DNA from: Thuidium tamariscinum
Taxonomy: Eukaryota > Streptophyta > Bryopsida > Hypnales > Thuidiaceae
Length of the DNA stretch: 64,000 bases
NCBI GenBank assembly: GCA_947034885.2
Contig: OX344758.2
Location: 808,501-872,500, forward strand
Reading direction: 5' to 3'
Shown: positions 38,499 to 50,500 of the stretch, in pieces
Numbering within the stretch: position 1 is the first letter of the stretch
Layout: each line of letters opens with the position of its first letter
Notes under the pieces: model-generated
Databases searched by the model: none
What the model was told of the DNA's origin: nothing
Seen by the model: only the letters and a program-made list of their open reading frames with translations
Made by a program: the position numbers and the translations under genes

Positions 38499-41400
38499 GA
38501 GCCTCCACAATGCATCAATTGAAGGCAATTTACCCCCGGAGATTGGAAACATCACTTCTCTGTCCACGTTGTAAGTAATTCTCAGAACCCAGAGGAGTCA
38601 TTTATTTACTTCCTGTTGAGAGAGGTCAGGATACCAAGTTACCACAGATAGGTTATGAATATGCGATGGAATGTTCACATTCTATGACATTGACAAAACT
38701 CCTTGCATGTATGCTGCAGAGCGTTGACTGGAAATCCAAAGTTGACTGGACCTCTTCCTTATCAAATTCAATATCCCTATTTAAATACACTGTAAGCTTC
38801 TCTTGCTTGGGATTGTCCTGCATAAACACTGACTTACTGCACAGATTACATGGCCTCCAGGGAGTTCACATGCATGCATATCCCTAGAGCACTTTTATCA
38901 TGCAAGGTAAAACAGTCCAATGTGGTGAGAATTTGGAGTTTGTCCTCATACCATTGCTGAAAATTTTTAATTTTTTCCCACATAAAGATAAGTGTGAGAA
39001 ATTGGGAGAACAATTGAAAATATATCTTTTCCACAAAGTATGAATTTACTATGAATTTTTAAGTGTTCAGTCCAAAAGACTTTGTATCTACCTCAAAACC
39101 AACATACAACTATATATATAATTCTCACTTTACTCTTTCAAGGCAATGACAATATTTTTTAATGTGAAAGACTTTAAAACGCCACTTCTTACAATGATTT
39201 AAGGGAGGAGGTCCATAAACCGACCATCTAAGGGCTGGAACAGAATTTTGGGTAGGTCAAACATCTTGAATATTTTCCAATGACTTTTTCTTGCAAGACA
39301 GCTTGAATAGGCATCGAACCCAAGTTATTTCATATTTTTTGGAGCTTCGTAGAGTTAGTTATGAATTTCTGAAGTCAATATGGCATAGGGCTCCAAAACT
39401 GTCCACCTCCTCAAATGTTCACTTGTTGTACATTGCTGTAAAGATTAAAAAGCATCATGTACCAGAAATATACATTTCAGAAGGTGAGCGGTTTTCAAGC
39501 CTAAGTGGTTTTCGAGCCTCCTCCCTTACATTGAAATAGTAGGGTGTTTATAATGAGGTCACTAATTGATGAGCCATTAGTAAGAGGTAAGACATTAATT
39601 TCTGCCTAAAAACAATCTTGGGATCATTAGGTGTCCATCATGCATGGCTCATTTCACTACAATGGGTTGTTATACCTTAGAGGGTGTCATGTCCTCAAAG
39701 GAACACAGTTTACTGAACACCCTACATCAGTGGTTCTAACCGAGGTCCTAATGATGTTACATCTGTCTCATTCGGTGCTGTGCTTCAGGGATCTCCATGA
39801 CAATGCATTTAACGGAAGACTTCCAGACCTCCCATACCTTTACACTCTTTTGAATGCGTAGGTTTTGATTACGTAACTGCAACATTTAATACTGCTTTCT
39901 TAAGGAATTGGCCTACTCTTGAAGCTCAAAATTGGAGTCTGCAATGTGGTCACAGAATTGCCTTCAACTTAGTTGTAATTTCCACTGATGAGTGCATGTG
40001 TACTTCTTGCCAGAGATTTGAGTGGCAACAAGTTCAATGGTGAATTTCAGTCTCAAATTCAAAGATGGAGTCATCTCCAGACTCTCAACCTGGCTAGGAA
40101 CCAATTCGACGATAGCAATCTTACGAATGCTTTTACAAACATGACGCAATTAGTATCCCTGTAAGAATCTGGATGCTTCTGAAATTTGTTCGTGATTTAC
40201 TATCCCCAAAGATGCTTCCATATGTTTTTGTACAGAGTCTTCTTCAATCTGTACTTGTCCATTGCTACATGTTATCTGTCATCCTATAAACTCTAGTACA
40301 TACTTGCTTACTCGATCAAGTTGGCCATCCTCTCGATCGTTTATCTTTGTTCTTGAAAACCAAGGTTCTGGATTGCATGGATCCATAGAAGGTATTTGGC
40401 GAGTGATACTCGGATGATGCAGGGACCTATCGATGAACAAGCTCACCGGACCGTTGCCAAATCTCACTGGGTGCCGGAACCTACAGTCTTTGTAAGTGCC
40501 AATTCAAGCTCTATTAATCGTTTTAATTAATATGCAACAGTGCTTGCATTGTCTTCCATGCTCGTAGGCAGGTATGTCACCTCCATTCCCAAGCCCTTGG
40601 GTAGGGCGACCAATCTCAATGAGAACACAGATGAAAGAAAACCAAATTCTTCTGAATACCTAGAGTAGTACGTAAACTTCAAGGTCTGAGAGTTTTCCTG
40701 ATTATAATTTTGAGAGCAAACTCTATTCTACATGTTCGGTTGATTGATCTTCCACGTGGCATGTTGTTCGAATTCCTTCCTTACCAACTCCATTTTTGTT
40801 CCTCGATTGGCATGCATGCATGTCAAGGCTCAACAAAAGGAATCCCCCTAATCGAGGACCCCACGTTGCCATTCACAGGATACTGTCGAACAACAGCTTC
40901 AATGGTTCTCTGCCTGATCTGACGATGCTCCCTAATTTGTACACTCTGTAAGTTTGATCCCAACTGATGCACTACTTGTTCATGGAACATATTTATTGCA
41001 TGATTTCAAGTCACGAAAAATTTTCATCCAAAAAGAATTAATCCTTTATCTGAATAATTGCCTTTTAAAAATTCTTTCTTATTGAAATATATTGCAGTGC
41101 AAACTTATTCCTCACAATACCTTGTGTCATCTAATATTTGGTGCTTATATGACAAGAGTGCATATTGCAGGAAATTGGCCTATAACCACCTTACAGGAAG
41201 TTTTCCATTGTCCTCATACTTTAACACTAGCCTCAATAGCACTCTTTCTGTACTCGACCTATCCGGCAATCATTTGACAGGATTTGACACCAGTTGGAAC
41301 GCCTCAGATCTGACTTCTCTCAAGGAACTGTAAGTTCACGCCCCAATTTTCTAATCACAAAACTTACTGGGAATTGTTCATTCAACAGGAAAGAGTGACA

Positions 41401-44400
41401 ACTACGTTGTATAGGGCATTATGTTTGAGATTCAATTGCTCAATTTGTGACTGGCTATGGCAGGTATCTTGATAACACTGGCATCAGTGGAACTCTCGAC
41501 ATCACTCAACTTATTGAGGGAGGGTTAGTTCACAGTCAGTTGGAGAATAAATCAGTTGGAGGGCTGGACACATTGTCAATGATGAACAACAGTATTAGCC
41601 ATGTGATTTACAATCACAAAAGCATTGAAAATATCACGACACACATCAGGTGAATCCGGACACCCACCCAAATGGTTTCAATGTTTCACGACTTCATTGG
41701 TTTCACTCTTTTTGAAAGATTACTAAATTTGAATGTGTACTGTACAGTAAAATGCCTCGGGCGCTACTCCCATAGCTTTGCAATTAATTTGACACTGAAG
41801 TTTCTTCAATTGAGGACTTTCATCATTTTGCCCTTGTCTGTTTTCTAATGTTATTTTGCACTTGCACAGACTGCAAGGCAATCCATATTGCCAAAAGGAT
41901 GCCGATGATGGTACCAGATGTTTTTGTGAACACTACTGCAAATATCAAGGTAAAAGTGGAAGCAAGAGTACCTACTCTCAACTCACAAAGCATTTCATTC
42001 CATTCTTACTATTCTTGGGACTCTTTCTCTTTTGATGTGTTCTGACGTTTGCACTTTGTTTCAGGTTCTATGAGCAACAAGAAGGCTGTTTTGATAGCAA
42101 CACTTTCCAGTACATTATCAGTGTTCTTCATAATAGTAGCTGTTTCTGTGGTTCTCTATAGAGCCCGAAGGTATAAGCGGTATCTCCTTCTTCAAGTTCA
42201 ACAAAGTAAGTGTATATGAACTCTCATGATGAATTGATTTTGGTTTGCAAGATTGATTCCAGATAGGGATGCAAACGAGGTTACTTTCAAAGTGGATTAG
42301 CATGTGCTCTAATTATGTACTTCGTTGTGGACTCGTATGTAAGTAGAACATGCCTAACAATATGAATTGCAGAATTTGAAGAGTTTGACGTCAAGCCTAC
42401 AATATTTCCATTCAATGAGCTTCGAGTTGCCACGCGGGACTTTCATCCAGATATGAAGTTGGGTGAAGGTGGCTATGGAGCCGTATACAAGGTATAATAG
42501 ATAAAGCTTATTACCACCTTGATTTGCAATGTGACTATTTTGGGGTCAATTCAAGGAGGGGTACATATTTTTCAAAAGTGTGTGTATGTTTCATAAATCA
42601 AATTCAAGTGGAATTATAATTTTTTGATCAAAATTGTAATTTTTGTGAATTTTTGAAGTGGGCCACCCTAAATTACAAAAGTGCCCATTGACTAGGGTCA
42701 TGAACACCCTAATAACAACCCATAACCACCTCCTTACGTACTTATTAGCATCTTATTGTTCACCAATCATTTATTGACATGTTGCCCTACTGCCCCTACA
42801 TGATATTTATGCATTCATTTTGTGAAATTTCTAAACAAATTTCACTCATTTCTAATCAAGTTTGGATGGTGGAATGGGTGGAAATTGGGCATAATTTAGG
42901 GTGACGGAAATGGGTTGTAAACAAAGTTAGGCTTGTTCACTTTAATGCACAAGCACCACAAATAATCTTTTGCAATGCATTTACCGACTAATTGGAAAAC
43001 CTAACATGAAATAATCACTTGGTTTTTGCTCCAAAATAAGTATCTTGACTCATTCTAACAACTTAAAGTGATAATTTGGAGTTGATACTTGGACAATAGT
43101 TATAGATTTTGAATTTTGACTTACATCTATGTACACTTAGATTTACTATTGTTGTTACTTTAATCTATATATAACTCAAAACAATGATACAAATTTTTAA
43201 ATGTAAAATTCTAAATATGGCTTGTTAAAAAAGAGAATCAAAGAATTAGTTTGTAGAGGTCATTTTCAAAGGTCAAGCTTTTGAATAAGTAAATAGAATC
43301 TTTATAATTTGAGATACTTAAGAATACTTTATTTGCATAGAATATTAGTACAAGTCAATTTTTGAAATTTATAGACTTGAATAAAGTACTTGAACTATAG
43401 AAAATTTGGATCAGTAAAATATGTAATGTGTAGAGATTGAATGACTTCCTTGATTTTATCCCTCATTCAAAAAATTCCCTTTGAGACACTTAAGGGTTAA
43501 AGTTAGAGGTCAAAGTATTACATCATCACCTAAAAAATCTTGAAGTCTAGGGCATTTTTGTTTTTTCCATGAGGTGAACTACAATCCCTATAGTTGACAA
43601 GCAAAATGATCCTCTTGAAGCTACTTCTTGATTAAATTGCAATTGCTTTTTTGAGTAAAGATATGTACATGCTTACTTCATACAGGGTGTATTTCCAAAT
43701 AAAAGTACAGTGGCTGTGAAGCAGCTATTTGTCAAGAATACACAAGATATAGGTGACTTTCTCAATGAAGTCGTCCTAATTACAGGAATGAAACACAAAA
43801 ACCTTGTGAGTTTGAAAGGTTGTTGCCTTCGTGAACACCAAAGATTGTTGGTTTATGAGTATGTGGATAACTATGATATTGACCAAGTTCTACTTCGTAA
43901 GTTTCTTCTTCAAACTACTAGAGCAAATTCTTTTGTCTATTTTTATATAAAATATGTTCAATTTATATTTTGTGTCAAGTCATAACAAGTTGTTATTATT
44001 GTATAAGATCACTTATACAATATTATTCGATCTTGAGGTCTCATCTTTTATTGAAGGGATTTCTCTAATTTAAAAGTTTCAATGACAAAAGAATAGCCAA
44101 GAGCTAATGATTCCACTATTGGTGTAGTTATTGATAAGTTAGAAAGATAGTTCGATATTTGGGCTTTGATTCTTGGGCCTAGAAGGACCTTGGAAGAATG
44201 TTCCAAAATGTTATGAGTTTGATTCTTGAGCTAGGAAGATTTGTGTTTAGTGAAAAGTGTAGATTGGAATGGTTGTAGTTCATCAAAGCTTACAAAGATT
44301 TAATCTTGTGCAGGAGGTGAACATAAAATGCCTTTAGGTTGGGTTGTTCGTCTAAACATATGCCTTGGAGTTGCTCAAGGCTTATATTACTTACATTCCT

Positions 44401-45721
44401 TGGCTCATCCTAGAATCATCCATAGAGATATAAAAGCAAGCAATATCTTATTGGACAAGAACTTTGAACCAAAAATTGCAGATTTTGGCTTGGCCTTGCT
44501 TTTTCCAAATGAAAAAAGCCATATTGTGACGCTTCATGTTGCTGGAACACAGTGAGTTGTGAGACAAGCTTTTTTTCCTTGAATATCTTTTGCCATTATC
44601 TTCTTGTGTGTTTATATGCTCACTTTGAAGATAGTCCCATTTGATGTGTACTTCACTTTTCTTTATCCCTTACTTCCTTAGAAATTCATTGAATTGGACT
44701 CATCAAATTAAGAACACTTGTTGTAAGATTAACATAAGTTGATTCATACAATGAATAGAATTCATGATTCTAACAATTGTAGCATGTGTGTCAAATGCAG
44801 AGGTTATTTGGCCCCTGAATATGCATCACTTGGCCAACTAAATGACAAAGTTGACGTTTATAGCTTTGGTATTTTGTGTTTGGAGGTTTTGAGTGGTCGA
44901 CGAAACACAGTAGATCAAGCGAGGCCATTGGAAGAAGTGTACCTCTGCAAATGGGTACCACAATGCATCTTTCCTCTAGCTTAATTTTTTTCTAGCATAC
45001 AATCACATGAGGTTATATATACAAGGCATGACTTTCTTAGGCACAACTCTCATCACAAGGTTTTTTAAAGTGTCTATGGTAATTGATAATCTTATAGCCA
45101 TCTTATGACTGTGTATTTAGAGTTGTGACATCCAATGTATAGAAAGTAAAAGTCTCATTAAGCAAGAATAATTGACAAGTGATTTCTAGCCATTGTATAT
45201 ATGCAATTGGACCTATGATATCCAATTGATGTGTACAAAGTAAGGTAAGATCTATATATTGTATATGGATTGACAAGTTTCTTGTTAAAATCAAATTAAT
45301 ATGAATCCATGTATGGCAGGCTTGGAAACTCCACAGTGAAGGCCAGTTGATGGAGTTAGTAGACTCCACCTTGATCTTGCAAGATGACGAGATGCCCGAA
45401 ATGCAACGCCTCATCAACATTGCATTGTTGTGCTCTCAAGAAGATCCTAAGCAACGTCCCACAATGGCCCGAGTAGTGGCCATGTTACAAAACGATATGC
45501 AGTTAGAGGTGGTGGTGTGCACATCTTCAAATTCACAAGATTTTGATAATATGCACTTGCTAGCCTTTGGAAGTAGCAATAGTGAACTCACCCCTATGAA
45601 GGAAGAATTGGAAGATAGGTCGTCAACCTTGTCATTCAATATTGGGTCCTCAAAAAGGTCTTCAAAGCAAGGCAGGGAGGAAGGAGGGGTGTTGGAACTT
45701 AGTGAAATGCATGCAAGATGA
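38499..45721 (+). CDS. LRR receptor-like serine/threonine kinase, copy C (exons 3-17, 5' part missing)
   Basis: Exons: 38499-38570, 38720-38791, 39789-39857, 40014-40160, 40423-40491, 40879-40947, 41171-41329, 41464-41649, 41870-41949, 42065-42205, 42373-42491, 43686-43896, 44314-44551, 44801-44954, 45320-45721. All have GT-AG borders and the same phases as copy A, with no stop. The ectodomain has the LRRs and the LQGNPYC cap. The membrane helix lacks the 24-bp duplication of copy A. The kinase is canonical: [25 protein letters not shown]. It ends LSEMHAR. Its own exons 1-2 (signal peptide and N-terminal cap) are replaced by the truncated copy B. Exon 2 of copy B (ending 32409, phase 2) would be phase-compatible with exon 3 here, but would need a 6-kb intron that skips the exons of copy B. 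Kinase coding looks under constraint, so the damage at the 5' end is probably recent. Confidence 0.82.
39202..39526. mobile_element. TA-flanked MITE, 325 bp, in intron 4 of copy C
   Basis: Present in copy C only. Copies A and B have an uninterrupted site (3402-3403 TA within ATGATTTACACG). The ends are AGGGAGGAGG at the left and CCTCCTCCCT at the right, an exact 10-bp inverted repeat, with TA on both sides (39200-39201, 39527-39528). TA duplication and short ends suggest a Tc1/mariner-type non-autonomous element. No open frame of interest. Confidence 0.78.
41413..41892. repeat. 480-bp tract identical to copies A and B (gene conversion)
   Basis: Identical base by base to 5297-5776 and 35661-36140. 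It spans the end of intron 9, all of exon 10, all of intron 10 and the start of exon 11. The flanking exons and introns of C differ from A by several percent with indels. Copy D is diverged throughout the same stretch. The simplest reading is a recent copy transfer between A/B and C. Confidence 0.88.
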
Positions 45722-45723
45722 CA

Positions 45724-46692
45724 TTAACCCTAGACCGCCCAAGGGGCCAAGAAGTGGCCTCTCATAGAATTCCAAGTGCTATAACTTTTGCATCCAATGT
45801 CCAAATTCAATTAAACTTGTTGGGAAATTTGTGCCTCCTATTCTAGTTCGTGTGGTAAAATTTTGAGATCAATCTAAGAGGTGATGATTGTGTGGAAGCC
45901 AATCGAAGTTCACAGAGGTTCAATGTGATTCACCAAAGTGCGCTTCATGGGTGCAACTTTGGGGGCTTGTATCTCCTTTATGCAATGTTTGATTTGAATA
46001 AAAAAATTTGGGTTCTACTCCCCTTGAAGTCTAGTTATTGTGGTGAAATTTTCAAGTCAATCCGAGTTGTTTAGATTGTTTGGGAGCAATTCAAAATTCA
46101 AAATCCCACCATTTTGCAACTTCAATGAACTTTGGCAGCTTGTATCTTCTTCATATAGTGTCCAATTCCAATAATTTTTTTGAGAAAGTTGCATATATTA
46201 GTCTAGTTTGTGTCGCTAAAATTTCACATCAATCCAAGAAGTTCTCAATGACTGAGGTGCATTCTAGTAGAAGGAGGTTCAGCCCTAGAAGTGTTTTTTG
46301 CAACTTTTCTTACCTATTTTTTGACATTTGCAAGCCATTTTGCAAACACATTGAGTCAATTGAATGATTTTTCTTTTCACCAATGGGTTTGTATACTGAT
46401 TTTGAATCACTTTGTAGCTTAAATTTTTTTCATTTTCTTAGGTTTAGAAGTCAAATTTCACCTCTAAATGAGTTTTTAGGAAAATTTCAGCATTCTTTTT
46501 CAACACTAAAACATTTTTACCTTGCAATCTGTGTGGTCAAATAACTTCAAATTTGATCCATTCCACCTACACCATGCTCACTACAAGATTGTATGGTTAG
46601 GGTGCGTATTACTTAGTCACATTTAGAATTATAGCACTTCAAAAGCTACAATTTTTTTGAATCCAAAATGGCTGTGGGCCTTCTAGAGTTAA
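45724..46692 (-). mobile_element. TTAA-bounded MITE, 969 bp, third family, just after the stop codon of copy C
   Basis: Ends TTAACCCTAGA and TCTAGAGTTAA, with TTAA at 45724-45727 and 46689-46692. The terminus is very like the known piggyBac end CCCTAGAAA. Copy A gives the unoccupied site: after its stop codon it reads CATCTAGCAACACCT, and here the outer sequence reads CA-TTAA-GCAACACCT. The body is the reverse complement of 60303-61279. It holds about three degenerate 150-bp internal repeats built on a GTGTGGTAAAATTTTGA-like word. There is no transposase. The element now provides the 3' untranslated sequence of copy C. Confidence 0.87.
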
Positions 46693-48530
46693 GCAACACC
46701 TTTGGAAAACAACCTCTATTACAACCAACAACATGAAGTTTTGGAACTCAGTCCATAATTAAGAACTTGCCTCTGTAAATGCTTCCCATGAATAGATCAC
46801 AAGCTCACTATAGCATAGTGAAAAGATAGCTATAGGTGGTTTCAATGTTGAGAAACTTTTTTTGAATAACTTTGCAATGGTTTCAAATAGAATAGTCTAC
46901 TACATTTGTGTTGGTACTACAATGATAAAGCTACAATAGCATTTGCAATGGAACTTCATAGGATTTTCTAGCATTAATTGCAATAGATTCAATCCATACA
47001 TTAAAATAGTTTGAGGTTTTTTACTATATTAATTTAGATACTATATTTTTTTATTATTATGGTAGAATCTATTGAATTATGCATCTCCTAATTGCATTTT
47101 TTGTACCATTAGAAAGGTCTTTGCAAGGAAGGGTGCAAGGACTTGGTTTTGTGGCATTTGGACATATGGTGTGAGGAATATGGATTTTTGAGTTATTTTT
47201 TAATCTTAAATTATCCTAAATTATGGATCTTTTGGCCATGTTTCGCTTGATTGCATTCTTGATATTAGTAGATTCAAAGTCATTGCAAAGAAAGATGTAA
47301 AGACTTTATTTTGTGGCATTTGAATGTATGGTATGTATTGATTATTTGAGTTATAGGCCAATAGTACAAGTTTGCACTAGTACTTATAATTTTAAAAAAT
47401 TATATATTTTTTCTTTGATCTTTATCATATTTTCTTACATACTTCACTTTGTTTTTCTTTTTAGGTTTCCAAACTTAATGAATACTAGCATTTTTGTAGT
47501 AATTATTTTATTTTATGACATTCATTTGAAAATATTGTTGATCATTAGGTTTTTTTCTAGTGATTTATTGTCAATCTGCACCAAAATAATGGGCCCTTCA
47601 CCAAGACTTGAAAACATAATTCGAAAAAACTAGGATGAAATCACCAAAAATCTTCAAAATACAAATATCTTAGATGAAATTTCCAAATTGTGGATGAAAA
47701 TAGAATTATTGATATGTGATATGTACTAATGTGGCATTTTCTATTCAATATGTGGATGATTGTTGAAATAATGAGCACAACTACAACATTTAATATTGCA
47801 ACTAGCATTTCATGAAAAATGAAAAAAATCAAATCAAATCAAATTGACACTAACTCTGCCATTTTTTCATTATGTTTTTTGCAATGACTCATTATGCTTT
47901 ATAACACTATACATTTGAAGGATTGAAGGACTTCATCTTCTTTCACCTTCAATATGTTTACTTACATTGTACTTCAAAGCCAATAAGATATTCAAATTCT
48001 AGATTTCAAATTTTTGCTACTCACTTAAAAATCCATCAAATTAGAAATCGTAAAGTATTTAGAATGTAGTCTTTCATTATTTTCTACAAATTTATTCCTA
48101 GAAGTTAAGATCTGTGAAATTTGGAAGCCATGTCAATTTCTTCATACCATAGGCTTATCTCCATTAATTTGGCTAAAGAGTACAGTAAACTATACTACCA
48201 TCTTCAATAAAAATAGGTCCTTTGAACAATCATAGAAAAAATAAAAGTCTTTCAATGCACAATCATAAACAATTTCAATAGATCTATACATACTTCTATT
48301 TTGAGGTACGATAAACAAAAGACACTTGACAAATCTAGTAAAATCCAATCATAGAGGTTTATCCAGACTTGAAAGTAGATGCCAACCTATTATTATTGGC
48401 TTTTTTAAAACTACAATACCAAACTTTAATACACCATGAATTGCAACCAATCTCAAAACAAAACTTAAAGGTCTGAATAACTTTCTTCCAATCAAATTCA
48501 CTTTGTTGTTGATGATCTTCAAGAGGAAAT
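46693..48530 (+). repeat. 3' flank of copy C, shared with copy A
   Basis: Continues the alignment to 9923-11640 on the far side of the inserted element. No gene was seen. Divergence is visible at many bases, so the A-C duplication is much older than the A-B one. Confidence 0.72.
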
Positions 48531-48560
48531 TGTAAGTCCTTCTGATCTTTTTGTGCATTA

Positions 48561-49278
48561 GGGTTGTTGCAAGAACCACTTACCAGTTTAGTCTCAAAAT
48601 GGCCTACTTTGATGAATCTTGTGACTTTTGGAATAATTTTTTTTAAATAAAATAAAATATGAATCATTTGAAGAGCAATGAGAATATTGTGTCTCTTAAA
48701 ATTTAGACCTAAAAAATTTGAACTCTAAAAGTTATGCACAAAAAAAGAACAATGAAAATAGATATGTTGATGTCTGAATTTTTTTAAGTAATAAAAAAAT
48801 TCAAAAAAATTCAAATAAAATAATCAATTATTCCTAACCTCAAGATGCTTCTCTTTGACCATTTTCATCTTTCAGAATTTTTTTTGTGTTCTCTACAAGT
48901 GTACCTTGGTACTGCACTTTGAGCACATGTGGAAGGTAGACAATTTACTACTTTTAGGAAACTTCTTCTTGGTCTTGTGTAACTTTAGCAAATGTCTATG
49001 TATGCCAATTTTGAACTTAAAATTTTCATTTTTGGGTCAAAAATAGGACTAAAATCCCCCCCAAATGGCCAAAGTAGACATCCAATCGGGGGTTGTTTAA
49101 AAAATAGTAAAATAATCTGAAATTTTTTCAAAAATTACCTTATGTCTGGAACTTTTATGTGTACCTTCATTTCAAGTTTCATATAAATTGGACAAACGAA
49201 GCAAAAGTTATGAGTAAAAAACCACCTATTCAAGGCCAAGGGGACAAAAAATAGGACAAGTATTTCTTGTAATCACCC
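48561..49278. mobile_element. Unclassified TIR element, about 718 bp, copy 2
   Basis: Ends GGGTTGTTGCAAGAACCACT and, on the complement of the right end, GGGTGATTACAAGAAATACT. It is homologous along its length to 26923-27638. It lies just past the end of the A/C shared flank. No coding capacity, and target duplication unclear. Confidence 0.76.
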
Positions 49279-49948
49279 ATCACTAATTTAAAAAAAGGCA
49301 TCTTGATTGCAATACAAATAATATAAGCAAAGCTTCTAAATAATCCTTTTCAATATGTTTTTGTAGACCTTCACAACTATCTAGTCTATAATCACTACAA
49401 ATATTTGACTTTGATCAAAGCAAAGAAGATGGTTTAAATGCCTATTGTCACAATTTGAGTGTTTAGGAGGCCTATTACTAGCCTTTAATGAGATTATGGT
49501 TCCCTAAAGTATGAACTTCTACAAAACACTAGAAATTATTAAACATTACAAACTCATTTGTTTAGCAATTCATGCATCTTGAATTCCACCTTCATTTATT
49601 TCAACAATGAGGGCTCTCTCATTAGTAAAACAAGTCATTAGAAAAAAATGTTCTAAAATCTCTAGAGAAATGAGACACATCAGTAAAAAAAAATTGCAAT
49701 TTGATGTGGCACTTAAGGCAACCACATGGGACATTTAATTTAATTTTTCGTTGTATTTGTACTTCTTGCCAGCAAAGAAACTGATTATGAGGAGTCCATG
49801 TTTTTTCTAATGCTTCATTTTTGCAAATGAAAACCTACAAAAATATCAACACAAGACAATGTGCATACTCTATGCAACTACATGGTCCTTCTACTTTTAT
49901 CACAACTTGTACAACCTTCTCATTTCCAATCTATACTGACTAGTGAAA
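49279..49948. other. Non-coding, AT-rich
   Basis: Nothing recognisable on either strand. Confidence 0.4.
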
Positions 49949-50346
49949 TTAACCCCTAAAGGACCAAATTGCGTTTTTTTGGCAACATAGCAATTTTGGG
50001 CAGTTCACCACGAATGGATTTTTTATTTTATTTTTGTTGAAATTTTCACACAACTTGCGCCCAAGGAGTAGCTTTAAGGCCCAATAATTTTCATAACATT
50101 TGACTACGTAGTTAAAAAGTTATTGCATGATATGTGATTTCTTTTGATATCTGGGTAGCCTGAGCAACTCAAAAAACTTCTTTTAAAATGAATTTTTGGA
50201 AATATGAGATATTGAAATTGGTTCTTTAGAATTTTGTGTATGCAAGAAGTTTTGAATCATTTCATTTGGATTTATGAAGTGAAAGTTATGAGGAATTTTA
50301 GTTTGCATGTAGGGATGGAGTCTTCAAAATCATACCTACGTGCAAA
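49949..50346 (+). mobile_element. Truncated TTAA element (left arm only)
   Basis: Starts TTAACCCCTAAAGGACC and follows the arm of 13094-13472 and the left part of 58735-59668. It runs just past the position that is the centre of the foldback copy, then stops abruptly at about 50346, where non-element sequence begins. The right end is missing. It directly abuts the broken CLU/FRIENDLY gene. Confidence 0.78.
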
Positions 50347-50500
50347 TTGGAGAAAGGTCTGGGATTTATGGAGGACTTGTGTATGGTGAATTGGGTTCGC
50401 TTCTTAATGCTCCTAAATTGCAAGAGAAAGCTTGTGTGGAGATCAAGATACCTTCAATCCCTAAATGTAGGATACCGAAGGTAGCCGTCACCATAAATCA

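Noticed and set aside
46080-46367. 95-residue open frame inside the 969-bp element as a transposase remnant
   Set aside because: No DDE/DDD motif or similarity that I can recognise. The frame is not kept in the copy at 60303-61279.
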